IMG/VR virus record: IMGVR_UViG_3300047546_001065
Location: 1 to 20,173 of that record
Length of the DNA stretch: 20,173 bases
Strand: one strand, 5' to 3'
Source: a virus
In this document: positions 13,075 through 19,710 of the stretch, piece by piece
Layout of the letters: every line of letters begins with the position of its first letter
Position numbering within the stretch: the stretch's first letter is position 1
Notes under the pieces: model-generated
Database searches by the model: none
Told to the model about the DNA's origin: nothing
The model's input: the letters and a program-made list of their open reading frames with translations, nothing else
Made by a program: the position numbers and the translations under genes

Positions 13075-14535
13075 TTAAGCAGTTAGGTCGCCTGTAACGA
13101 TCCAAGTATTTGTATCACGCTTGACTGCAGTTGCTGCTGAGTATTGAGCACGTAACTTCAATCCAGGTGTGTAGAGCACTGTTACCCCAGATGCTCCAGC
13201 GATTGTTACTTGTCCTGTTCCACGTTGGAAAATATCAATTGCACTTCCGATTGGGAATGCTACTGATGCATTTGTAGGAATTGTAACTGTTGTTGCAGAT
13301 GAAGATGTAGCCTCAACCATGTTTGTAGCATCTGACAATGCAAGTGTATAACTTGCTGATTGTGCATTGAATGCTACAAGTGTTGCTGCATCTAATTCTG
13401 TCTTTGTTGCCTTAGTTGCAAGTGCAGCAGTAACTGTTGATGCATAGTTTGCATCGTTACCAAGTGCTGTTGCTAACTCATTAAGAGTATTTAGTGTTGA
13501 AGGAGCAGATGCAACCAAATCAGCGACTGCTGTTGATACGAATGCTGTTGTAGCAATCTGTGTTGTATTTGTTCCTGCTGTTGCTGTAGGTGCTGTAGGT
13601 GTACCAGTAAGTGCTGGTGATACCAAAGGTGCCTTAGCAGAAAGATCTGTTGTAAGATTTGTGATCTTATTTTGTGATAATGTTCCGCTAATCTTAGCAT
13701 CTGTTACAGAAGCATCTGAAGGTGTTCTTGTATCTGTTAGACGTGAGTCATTTGTGTAAACAAGATTTGTTGTGTCTGTAATACCGTGAACATTTGTTGT
13801 ATCTGAATTATGAGTTGAAATTGCTGCTGCTGATGCAACTCCTGCTGCAGTCTCTGCTGCTGTTGCCTTTGTAGAAGCATCTGCTGCTGCTGTTGCTACT
13901 GCTTGATCAATTGCATCATTCATTGCAATAGTAACTGCATCATCAATTGCATCATTCATAGCAGTTGTTGTAACGAGAACTGTTGTATCTGCAATACCAT
14001 GAACATTGTGGCTTGCATTGTGTGCCGATAATGAGTCTGCAGATAAATCTACTGCAGATTGAATTGTTGTCTCAAGTGCGGTTGTAAGGTTAGTATTTGT
14101 TACTAATTCTGCTGTATCTGCAATCCCGTGAACACTTGTTGTGAGTGCATTGTGTACTGATAATGCACCCTCAGTATTTGTAAGAGCAGTCTGTGCAGCC
14201 TGAACTGCATCTGCAATTTCTTTAAGAGTATCTAGTGCTTCTGGTGCTGAATCAACAAGGTCTGCTAATTGACCAAGTGGGATTCTTCCAAGCGAATTAA
14301 GTGTTGCTACACCGTTTGGCACACCCTTTTCTGTTAATGGGATATAGTCGTCAAGTGTTCCACCTAAGTCTTCTAAATTTTTGAAGTAGGAGAGGTCTGA
14401 CCATGCGTTAACGCCATCACCAATCTTAAATTGGCTGGTATCTGTTTCAAATCCAATTTCTCCTGCTGCTAAAATTGGGTCTGCGTCAGTCCATTGCTGA
14501 GCAGTACCTCTGCGTTGCTGCATTCTTGTTGCCAT
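13075..14535 (-). CDS. Tail fibre protein with Mtd-like N-terminal domain
   Basis: A 486-residue fibre protein. It opens with MATRMQQRRGTAQQW...LAAGEIGFETDTSQFKIGDG, a virion-attachment domain also seen at the N-terminus of the Bordetella phage major tropism determinant and many other fibres. The middle contains three copies of a S-x-HN...VHGI(A/T)DT motif, Ala/Thr-rich helical stretches, and the common fibre phrase APLVSPALTGTPTAP...TTAFV. The C-terminal 80 residues are beta-rich (IGSAIDIFQRGTGQVTIAG ... TNTWIVTGDL), a frequent phage fibre or head-decoration ending. The in-frame ATG at 14565 is rejected because AAGGAG (14545-14550) sits 9 bases before the ATG at 14535. Host recognition is the likely role. 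Confidence 0.85.
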   Translation of the reverse strand: MATRMQQRRGTAQQWTDADPILAAGEIGFETDTSQFKIGDGVNAWSDLSYFKNLEDLGGTLDDYIPLTEKGVPNGVATLNSLGRIPLGQLADLVDSAPEALDTLKEIADAVQAAQTALTNTEGALSVHNALTTSVHGIADTAELVTNTNLTTALETTIQSAVDLSADSLSAHNASHNVHGIADTTVLVTTTAMNDAIDDAVTIAMNDAIDQAVATAAADASTKATAAETAAGVASAAAISTHNSDTTNVHGITDTTNLVYTNDSRLTDTRTPSDASVTDAKISGTLSQNKITNLTTDLSAKAPLVSPALTGTPTAPTATAGTNTTQIATTAFVSTAVADLVASAPSTLNTLNELATALGNDANYASTVTAALATKATKTELDAATLVAFNAQSASYTLALSDATNMVEATSSSATTVTIPTNASVAFPIGSAIDIFQRGTGQVTIAGASGVTVLYTPGLKLRAQYSAATAVKRDTNTWIVTGDLTA

Positions 14536-14544
14536 GTTTTTTAT

Positions 14545-14550
14545 CTCCTT
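14545..14550 (-). promoter_or_regulatory. Ribosome binding site deciding the fibre start
   Basis: AAGGAG, 9 bases before the ATG at 14535. It lies downstream of the alternative ATG at 14565 and so favours the shorter product. Confidence 0.7.
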
Positions 14551-14565
14551 ATGGGTGCTACCCAT
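14551..14565 (-). promoter_or_regulatory. Small hairpin in the fibre gene leader
   Basis: ATGGGT-AGC-ACCCAT on the minus strand is a perfect 6-bp stem with a 3-base loop, directly 5' of the Shine-Dalgarno. It may stabilise the mRNA 5' end or tune translation. A comparable leader hairpin precedes the plus-strand lysozyme gene. Confidence 0.4.
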
Positions 14566-14579
14566 CTTTTACTTTTCTT

Positions 14580-14588
14580 ATTATAACA
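14580..14588 (-). promoter_or_regulatory. Extended -10 promoter (TGTTATAAT)
   Basis: TGTTATAAT lies in the gap before the Mtd-like fibre gene. It would give a leader of roughly 38 bases holding the hairpin (14551-14565) and the AAGGAG site. No clear -35 is seen. Confidence 0.6.
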
Positions 14589-14595
14589 TCAATTT

Positions 14596-15051
14596 TTAGT
14601 TGAAGTTATCAATTGGTGAGCCACCGTCTGCAGTAATGTCCCAAGAAGTTGTGCTTGGTCCGCCACCGTCAAAACCTTGACCCAATGGACTATTGAAACT
14701 TCCACCCTCACGGAATGTAGTAACAATAAATCCTGTTCCATCGATTGCTGTATCGTGGATGTGCTGTGGAAGATTTAAGGTATCATCAATAGTTGCCTGG
14801 GTATACCAAACACCATCGTAATAGACATTAACTCTTTTTGTTAATGTATCTAGCCACATCTTTCCATCTGTTGGATTTTCTGGAGGGGTAGATCCTGATG
14901 AGACTGCACCAGAATTGCCATCAACATACTCTTTCGTAGCAGCATGTGAAGCAATTGTAGGTGAGCCAACTACTACAGCACCTCCGAAACTACCAGTTCC
15001 ATTGACCTGTAGTCCGTTCTTTACTCTAAAGTCTTTATTTACTGTAGCCAT
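14596..15051 (-). CDS. Short fibre-associated protein with shared N-terminal anchor
   Basis: A 151-residue protein starting MATVNKDFRVKNGLQVNG, closely similar to the start of the 752-aa fibre upstream (MATVNKNFKIKQGLIVEG). It then has ATKEYVDG (38-45), typical of phage fibre repeats, and PTDGKMWLDTLTKRVNVYYDGVWY, a beta-strand module common in tail proteins. The C-terminus is Gly/Ser-rich (GFDGGGPSTTSWDITADGGSP). The shared N-terminus suggests both attach to the same baseplate site, perhaps as alternative or stacked fibre parts. GGTAAGGGG provides a Shine-Dalgarno. No catalytic features are seen. Confidence 0.78.
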   Translation of the reverse strand: MATVNKDFRVKNGLQVNGTGSFGGAVVVGSPTIASHAATKEYVDGNSGAVSSGSTPPENPTDGKMWLDTLTKRVNVYYDGVWYTQATIDDTLNLPQHIHDTAIDGTGFIVTTFREGGSFNSPLGQGFDGGGPSTTSWDITADGGSPIDNFN

Positions 15052-15070
15052 TATCTACCCCTTACCTTAA

Positions 15071-17329
15071 TTAGTCTCCGTATGCAAGCAACATGCCTGA
15101 TACGATAACCTCTGTTGAATTATTTACTGCATTTACTGTCAATGAATATGTACCGTTTGCAAATTCTGCAGAGATATCTCCTAGAATTCCATTTGTATGA
15201 ACGATTGCATATTCTGTTATAGCAACATTTCCATTGTCATCCTTAGTTACAAGAACCTCAGAAACTTGTGAATGTTGTCCTTCACGAACTCTTACTAGGA
15301 ACTTTGCTGCAGGGAATGATGATCCATTCCATTGGTACACAGTAGCAACTCCTGAATTAGGAACCCATGTATATGTACCAATTTGCTTTGTTGCCCATGT
15401 AAAGTTAATTTCTTGATATGTTGGTGAGGCATTTGAGTCACCAGCAGCGATTGCATCGTTGATGTTTCCACCTACTGCATCAATTGCTCTCTGATTTGTG
15501 AAGTATAGGTTAGTTCCTTCTTCAATATCTGTTGTAGTGATTGCATTTACTGCATTTGATACCGCTGTAGCAATATTACCAGCCACTGCAGATTGTGCAC
15601 GAGCATCTGTGAAGTATAGGTTATTTGTTCCCTCTTCAATATCATCTGTATCTAGTGCATTAACTGCTGCTGTAATTGCAGAGTTTCGATCTGAAACCTC
15701 TTGAGAAATTGCAGCATCGATGTCTCCACCTACAGATGTATTAAGATTGCTAATTGCCAAGGTAATTGCAGAATCTCTGTCTGCAACTTCTTGTCCAATT
15801 GCTGTATTAATAGCAGAATTTCTATTTGTTATTTCATCTGAAATTGCTGATGAAATCGCAGAGTTTCTATCTGCAACTTCTTGTGTAATTTCTGCATTTG
15901 TGTATGAATTTGCTGCTGCTTCTGCTGCATCTGCTTTTGAAGTAGCATCTGCCGATGCTGTAGCCTCTGCAGCGAGTTGTGCAGCGTTAGCCTTTGTAGT
16001 TGCATCTAGTGCTGCAGTTGCAATGGCATTATCTTCTGCTGTATCAGCATATCCTTGTGCGGTAGCCTCTGCCTCTGATTTTGCTGTAGCAATATCATCA
16101 GTGACTGTGCTATAAAGTACTGAATCTGCATTTGTAGCAAATGTTTCTGCTGCAGATTGTGCATTTGAAGCATAACCTTGTGCTGCTGTATCAAGATCTG
16201 ATATTTCTGAATTTACATATGAAGTATCAGCCTTAGTTGCAACAAGATTTGTTACGTCTGTAGCATAATTTGGATTATCAGCAATTGCTGCTGCTAACTC
16301 ATTAAGAGTATCAAGCATTTGTGGTGCTGAATCAACAAGCGCAGCGACTGCTGCATCTGTATGAGCATTTGCATCAGAAATTGCTGCAGCCTTAGCAGTT
16401 GCAATATCTGTTGTTACTGTTGAATAAAGTGCTACATTTGCTGCATTTGCAGTTGCCTCTGCTGCAGCCTGTGCTGCATTAGCCTTAGTAGTAGCATCTG
16501 CTGAGGCAGTTGCTTCTGCTGCTGCTTGAGCAGCATTAGCCTTAGTAGTAGCATCTGTTGAAGCGGTTGCAATTGCTGCAGCCTGTGCTGCATTAGCCTT
16601 AGTAGTAGCATCTGCTGAAGCGGTTGCAATTGCTGCAGCCTGTGCTGCATTAGCCTTTGATGTTGCATCAGTTGCTGCTGCACTAATTGCGTCGGATTCT
16701 GCTTGATCTGCATATGACTTAAGAGAAAGATCTAGTGCAGTAATTTCATCATCTGTGTATGAATTTGCACTTGCCTCTGCAGCGTTAGCCTTATTTGTAG
16801 CATCTGTTGATGCTGCTGAAATTGCTTCTGACTTAGCAGTTGCAATTGCAGAGTTACGATTTGTAACTTCTGTAGAGATTTGTGCATCTGTATATGTTCC
16901 TGCATCGCTGATTGCTTCTGACTTTGCTGTTGCAACTTCTGCATCTGTTGCAAAGTCTGCATCTAGTGATGCTTGAATTTGAATATTTGATGTACCGTCA
17001 AATGATGCAGAACCTGTTATGTCTCCAGTCAATTCAATTGTACGAGCAGTCTCAAGAGCAGTTGCTGTATCTGCATTACCAGTTAAATCACCAGTTACAT
17101 CACCAACAAGATCTGCATTGATTGTTCCTGCTGCAAAATTACCATTTGCGTCACGCTTTACAACCTTATTAGGTTCGTTAGAAGTTGAAGCACCGCCACC
17201 AGCAAGATTAACAATGTAATCTTGGTCTGCTTGCTTCTTTGTAAGGATATCATTACCTGCTACGGTAGCCTCGCTACCTTCGACAATGAGTCCTTGTTTG
17301 ATTTTAAAGTTTTTATTTACTGTTGCCAT
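15071..17329 (-). CDS. Long tail fibre with Ala-rich coiled repeats
   Basis: A 752-residue fibre. It has the N-terminal anchor (1-20), a beta segment with GDVTGDLTGNADTATALETARTIELTGDITGS (76-107), a long Ala/Thr/Ser-rich helical shaft (about 125-560) with 19-residue repeats, two copies of the D-I-E-E-G-T-N-LYFT motif widespread in phage fibres (562-574 and 600-611), and a compact beta C-terminal domain (about 637-752). That last domain resembles the C-terminus of the 148-aa protein encoded next upstream. It is probably a trimeric host-recognition fibre. The ATG is preceded by AAGGAG with a 7-base spacer. Confidence 0.87.
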   Translation of the reverse strand: MATVNKNFKIKQGLIVEGSEATVAGNDILTKKQADQDYIVNLAGGGASTSNEPNKVVKRDANGNFAAGTINADLVGDVTGDLTGNADTATALETARTIELTGDITGSASFDGTSNIQIQASLDADFATDAEVATAKSEAISDAGTYTDAQISTEVTNRNSAIATAKSEAISAASTDATNKANAAEASANSYTDDEITALDLSLKSYADQAESDAISAAATDATSKANAAQAAAIATASADATTKANAAQAAAIATASTDATTKANAAQAAAEATASADATTKANAAQAAAEATANAANVALYSTVTTDIATAKAAAISDANAHTDAAVAALVDSAPQMLDTLNELAAAIADNPNYATDVTNLVATKADTSYVNSEISDLDTAAQGYASNAQSAAETFATNADSVLYSTVTDDIATAKSEAEATAQGYADTAEDNAIATAALDATTKANAAQLAAEATASADATSKADAAEAAANSYTNAEITQEVADRNSAISSAISDEITNRNSAINTAIGQEVADRDSAITLAISNLNTSVGGDIDAAISQEVSDRNSAITAAVNALDTDDIEEGTNNLYFTDARAQSAVAGNIATAVSNAVNAITTTDIEEGTNLYFTNQRAIDAVGGNINDAIAAGDSNASPTYQEINFTWATKQIGTYTWVPNSGVATVYQWNGSSFPAAKFLVRVREGQHSQVSEVLVTKDDNGNVAITEYAIVHTNGILGDISAEFANGTYSLTVNAVNNSTEVIVSGMLLAYGD
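16442..16669 (-). repeat. Four 57-bp tandem repeats in the fibre shaft
   Basis: Four units of 19 codons (residues 221-296) with consensus DATTKANAAQAAAxATASA. The units differ by few residues, mainly Ile/Glu and Ala/Thr exchanges. The DNA units are near copies too, so this tract can expand or contract by recombination and alter fibre length. Confidence 0.75.
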
Positions 17330-17343
17330 TTTTATCTCCTTAT

Positions 17344-17790
17344 TTATGCCTTAAGTCCAATACGTGCAAAACGTGCTGTGACTGGCGTAATTGCAGGATC
17401 TGGAGTCACTGTTAAAGCGACGGTATTTCCAGTCCTTGAGACGCTAATGGTGCCAATATTCCCATCATTGTCTATTGTGCCATATTCGCTGACGTTAATG
17501 TTTGATCCGTCAACTAAAACTGTAATTTCTGTAGCATAGAATTTATTGTTTCCTGATGCTGTCATGGAAAGAGAAACCAGGTACTTAACCATTCGCCAGT
17601 CAGATGCGCTAAAGTTATCGATGACTGTAGCGTTCTCTATCCCATTAATTGTATTTTCGTTATTGCCTGATGTGCCAAGGTCTGTTGCCTGAGCAGATAC
17701 TGAGTCAATTAAATCTTCGTAGTCTTCCTGTGTAGGACGATCTCCCGTTTGAAATTTATTCTTGACTAATGATAATGATAACTTTGCCAT
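17344..17790 (-). CDS. Small fibre/baseplate protein sharing the long fibre's C-domain
   Basis: A 148-residue protein. The N-terminus (KNKFQTGDRPTQEDYEDLIDSVSAQA) is helical, and resembles short baseplate-anchoring segments. From about residue 80 it carries ATEITVLVDGSNINVSEYG...GNIGTISVSRTGNTVALTVTP, which aligns with VSEVLVTKDDNGNVAITEYA...GILGDISAEFANGTYSLTVNA in the 752-aa fibre. It is probably a structural partner at the fibre tip or base. The stop is 14 bases before the fibre ATG. A TGTTATAAT box 6 bases before its ATG implies a leaderless mRNA. Confidence 0.72.
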   Translation of the reverse strand: MAKLSLSLVKNKFQTGDRPTQEDYEDLIDSVSAQATDLGTSGNNENTINGIENATVIDNFSASDWRMVKYLVSLSMTASGNNKFYATEITVLVDGSNINVSEYGTIDNDGNIGTISVSRTGNTVALTVTPDPAITPVTARFARIGLKA

Positions 17791-17796
17791 GTATGA

Positions 17797-17805
17797 ATTA
17801 TAACA
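17797..17805 (-). promoter_or_regulatory. Extended -10 promoter (TGTTATAAT), leaderless
   Basis: TGTTATAAT ends 6 bases before the ATG at 17790. The predicted transcription start therefore falls at or next to the start codon. There is no Shine-Dalgarno and no good -35. Confidence 0.6.
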
Positions 17806-17812
17806 TTATTTT

Positions 17813-18070
17813 TCACAGAATATAATTGCTGTGTCCAATAATGGCTACTCCAATCCCTGCTGGATTTTTCCTTGTATATCCGTCAAGGACTACATTGGAA
17901 ATTCTAAGTTTAAAAGGTAAGTGTTCATTAACTAATACCTTTTTTGGTGCTTGTGTTAGTTCAACCTCAACATATCGACTATCTAAGTTAGTAATTTCGC
18001 CTATTGGATTAAGTGTTGCTAATCCTACTAAGGCTGCACTTGTTATTGTAGTTACAACCTGTTTTGCCAT
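17813..18070 (-). CDS. Small virion-module protein, unknown
   Basis: An 85-residue protein I do not recognise. It is beta-strand rich, with MAKQVVTTITSAALVGLATLNPIG at the start and VEVELTQAPKKVLVNEHLPFKLRISNVVL in the middle. There is no signal peptide. The N-terminal hydrophobic stretch is too broken by polar residues for a confident membrane helix. Its ATG overlaps the stop of the BppU-like gene by one base (TAATG), so the two are coupled. Its position within the structural cluster suggests a baseplate or fibre-associated role. Confidence 0.68.
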   Translation of the reverse strand: MAKQVVTTITSAALVGLATLNPIGEITNLDSRYVEVELTQAPKKVLVNEHLPFKLRISNVVLDGYTRKNPAGIGVAIIGHSNYIL

Positions 18071-18474
18071 TATTCACGATCAGTTACTTCATCAATAACT
18101 GTCATTACTCCTCTGCAAACAGTCCAAACAACCACAGAATCTGATAGTTGAACGTCAAAAATATCTCCCGTTGCTAATTGCTTACAGTGCGCTGGAGTAA
18201 GATATACCGTAAACTCTCCATTGCTATCAAATTCAGTTTTAGATGGATTTGTTGAAAACAATAATGTTGTACCTCTACGGAAGTCTGCTTTAATATTATA
18301 ATCTGTTGGATCAATTGCATTTGCATTATCATCTTCAACATAAATTCTAAAAGATGCGCTATCTCCCTTAACAACTGTCCATCTTACTTTTGGTGGAATT
18401 GCACCAACAGGAATTTCACCTGCAGCATTTGTTGCTTGTGTAGATGTGATAGTAGTTGTTCTTAATACCGCCAT
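18070..18474 (-). CDS. BppU-like baseplate protein (probable)
   Basis: A 134-residue protein. After a short lead, residues 30-134 read as one immunoglobulin-like beta domain: RWTVVKGDSASFRIYVEDDNANAIDPTDYNIKADFR, then GEFTVYLTPAHCKQLATGDIFDVQLSD, then VVWTVCRGVMTVIDEVT. The order (KGD..f.i.v.D, DpTdY, LTP..t..l..Gd..fDvq, G.m.V..dVT) resembles the N-terminal domain of lactococcal phage BppU, which links receptor-binding proteins to the baseplate. The call rests on pattern similarity only. A TGGTATAAT box 6 bases before the ATG implies a leaderless message. Confidence 0.68.
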   Translation of the reverse strand: MAVLRTTTITSTQATNAAGEIPVGAIPPKVRWTVVKGDSASFRIYVEDDNANAIDPTDYNIKADFRRGTTLLFSTNPSKTEFDSNGEFTVYLTPAHCKQLATGDIFDVQLSDSVVVWTVCRGVMTVIDEVTDRE

Positions 18475-18480
18475 AATTTA

Positions 18481-18489
18481 ATTATACCA
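18481..18489 (-). promoter_or_regulatory. Extended -10 promoter (TGGTATAAT), leaderless
   Basis: TGGTATAAT ends 6 bases before the ATG at 18474. The intervening TAAATT holds no ribosome binding site. The same arrangement recurs before several other minus-strand genes. Confidence 0.65.
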
Positions 18490-18497
18490 TTAACGAT

Positions 18498-19028
18498 TTA
18501 TGAAAGTCCATTTTTCAATGCACCCCAAGTACCGTTCCCCTTTGCTTCTACAATTATAATACCATTATCAACTGCATATGCTGCGTGAGCAACAACTCCA
18601 ACGGCAGCAGCACCATTTGTTGGTCTAACATTAGTTAAACCTCCACCAGATTTAACATATAATACATCGCCATCCTGAAATAAATGAGTATCTACATTTT
18701 CTAATACTCCAGCAACAACAACTACACCGCTATGATCTTTTGCTATAGATTCTTTTGTGATTCCCAATACTGGTTTAGTTGTTGTTGGTAATGATGGCTC
18801 AATTGTCGGTTTGCTAGATAAGTTAGAATATCCTGTTATATATACTGGATACCCTGCTGGTATTGTGATATCTGTCACATTAGTTGCTTCAAGTTGAAAT
18901 GCAGAAATACCAAGTGGTGGAAGTATAATATTAAGTTGATCTACTAATTTTTTAATATCTCCATGCACATTTACAGCATCATCAGCGGTAGGATATGGTA
19001 ATGCAAAATTAGAAGATTGTCCAGGCAT
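18498..19028 (-). CDS. Virion-associated protein, DUF2190-like beta fold possible
   Basis: A 176-residue protein. The start (MPGQSSNFALPYPTADDAVNVHGDIKKLVDQLN) is a common opening in phage structural genes. The body is strand-rich with AGYPVYITGYS, KPVLGITKESI, SGVVVVAGVLENVDTHLFQDGDVLYVKSGGGLTN and AVGVVAHAAYAVDNGIIIVEA. The G-V...F..GD.LYV..GG.LT and A.GVV..A rhythm recalls small head or tail decoration folds. No catalytic motif is seen. It is the first gene of the leftward cluster; the -10 box lies 9 bases before the ATG. Confidence 0.72.
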   Translation of the reverse strand: MPGQSSNFALPYPTADDAVNVHGDIKKLVDQLNIILPPLGISAFQLEATNVTDITIPAGYPVYITGYSNLSSKPTIEPSLPTTTKPVLGITKESIAKDHSGVVVVAGVLENVDTHLFQDGDVLYVKSGGGLTNVRPTNGAAAVGVVAHAAYAVDNGIIIVEAKGNGTWGALKNGLS

Positions 19029-19037
19029 AGTGTTTTT

Positions 19038-19046
19038 ATTATACCA
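19038..19046 (-). promoter_or_regulatory. Extended -10 promoter (TGGTATAAT) of the leftward cluster
   Basis: TGGTATAAT ends 9 bases before the ATG at 19028, predicting a leader of only about 2-3 bases. It lies back-to-back with the plus-strand lysozyme promoter in a 118-base divergent gap. Confidence 0.62.
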
Positions 19047-19062
19047 TATTTGATTTTAGTAT

Positions 19063-19092
19063 TTGACAAAGAAAGTGAAAAGATGTTATACT
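19063..19092 (+). promoter_or_regulatory. Strong sigma70-type promoter of the lysozyme gene
   Basis: A perfect TTGACA -35 (19063-19068), an 18-base spacer and TATACT -10 (19087-19092) preceded by TG at 19084-19085 (extended -10). The transcription start is expected near 19099, giving a leader of about 48 bases. It is the only promoter here with both consensus boxes, which sets this gene apart from the leftward genes. Confidence 0.82.
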
Positions 19093-19104
19093 AAGAAGTA
19101 ATAT

Positions 19105-19124
19105 GGCACCCCTTAAAAGGTGCT
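19105..19124 (+). promoter_or_regulatory. 5' leader hairpin of the lysozyme mRNA
   Basis: GGCACC (19105-19110) pairs with GGTGCT (19119-19124), with one G-U pair and an 8-base loop, close to the predicted mRNA 5' end and 10 bases before the Shine-Dalgarno. It probably stabilises the transcript; no U-run follows it. Confidence 0.45.
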
Positions 19125-19134
19125 GTTTGTTTCT

Positions 19135-19141
19135 AAGGAGG
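19135..19141 (+). promoter_or_regulatory. Ribosome binding site deciding the lysozyme start
   Basis: AAGGAGG with a 5-base spacer to the ATG at 19147. It rules out the in-frame GTG at 19120, which lies within the leader hairpin. Confidence 0.8.
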
Positions 19142-19146
19142 AAACT

Positions 19147-19710
19147 ATGATTAACTTTATGAATGATAAAAAGCAAATCATTGGCGTACTCAGCATTCTT
19201 TTGATGTTTGCTGTATGGTCAAACTCTGCAAACGCAACAGACGTGCTTATTAATAATAATATAAGTACAATTCAACCTTCGGAAGCACCTGTGTCCTCGC
19301 AAGAGGACCTAGTTGTTTCTAGGGCAGAAGATAAATTAGCAAAATATCGAAACTATACAACCTTAACAGATCTTGAACTAAAGGATTTATTATGGGCTGT
19401 TGGTTTTAGAGGAAAGCACCTTGTAGAGGCCTGGGCTGTTGCTAAAAAGGAATCTAATGGAAGACCTTTGGCTTTAAATCAGAGCCATAGGACTGGAGAT
19501 AGTTCGTTTGGACTATTTCAAATCAATATGATTGGAGACCTTGGGCCTGATCGTAGAGAGAAGTTCAATCTAACTGCTAATGCCGAACTATTTAATCCTG
19601 TATTAAATGCCGATGTTGCATTTTATATGTCACATGGGGGAGATGATTGGTCTTCTTGGCATGGATTAACACCAAGGACAAAAGAACTCATGAAACAGTT
19701 CCCAAACTAA
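19147..19710 (+). CDS. Secreted lysozyme-like transglycosylase/muramidase
   Basis: A 187-residue protein with a clear Sec signal peptide: MINFMNDKKQ, a hydrophobic core (IIGVLSILLMFAVW) and an SANA cleavage site after residue 30. A linker with Ser/Pro/Glu follows to about 60. The catalytic domain carries AVAKKESNGRPLALN with the likely acid Glu102, then GDSSFGLFQINM (117-128), the signature of the lysozyme-like/SLT transglycosylase fold, and ends near WSSWHG. It would cut peptidoglycan glycan strands outside the membrane. It is the only plus-strand gene, with its own strong promoter, leader hairpin and terminator. It could be a signal-peptide-exported lysin for release, or another wall-acting enzyme; no holin is seen beside it. 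Confidence 0.87.
   Translation: MINFMNDKKQIIGVLSILLMFAVWSNSANATDVLINNNISTIQPSEAPVSSQEDLVVSRAEDKLAKYRNYTTLTDLELKDLLWAVGFRGKHLVEAWAVAKKESNGRPLALNQSHRTGDSSFGLFQINMIGDLGPDRREKFNLTANAELFNPVLNADVAFYMSHGGDDWSSWHGLTPRTKELMKQFPN

Noticed and set aside
13075-14535. Diversity-generating retroelement suggested by the Mtd-like N-terminus
   Set aside because: Only the attachment domain matches. No reverse transcriptase, template repeat or lectin-type variable C-terminus is in the window.
14536-14565. Longer start of the Mtd-like fibre
   Set aside because: No ribosome binding site precedes it, and the conserved domain begins at the ATG at 14535.
16442-16669. CRISPR-like array
   Set aside because: The repeats are contiguous, in frame and coding, without unique spacers or cas genes.
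15498-17219. Ala/Ser-rich plus-strand frames opposite the long fibre
   Set aside because: They are complementary readings of the GCN-rich repeat codons, without promoters or start signals.
17821-17826. Plus-strand TATAAT as a promoter
   Set aside because: It points into genes on the opposite strand with no plus-strand gene downstream and no -35 partner seen.
19120-19146. GTG start for the lysozyme gene
   Set aside because: It lies inside the leader hairpin and lacks a Shine-Dalgarno, and the first residues would mask the signal peptide. The ATG at 19147 has AAGGAGG.
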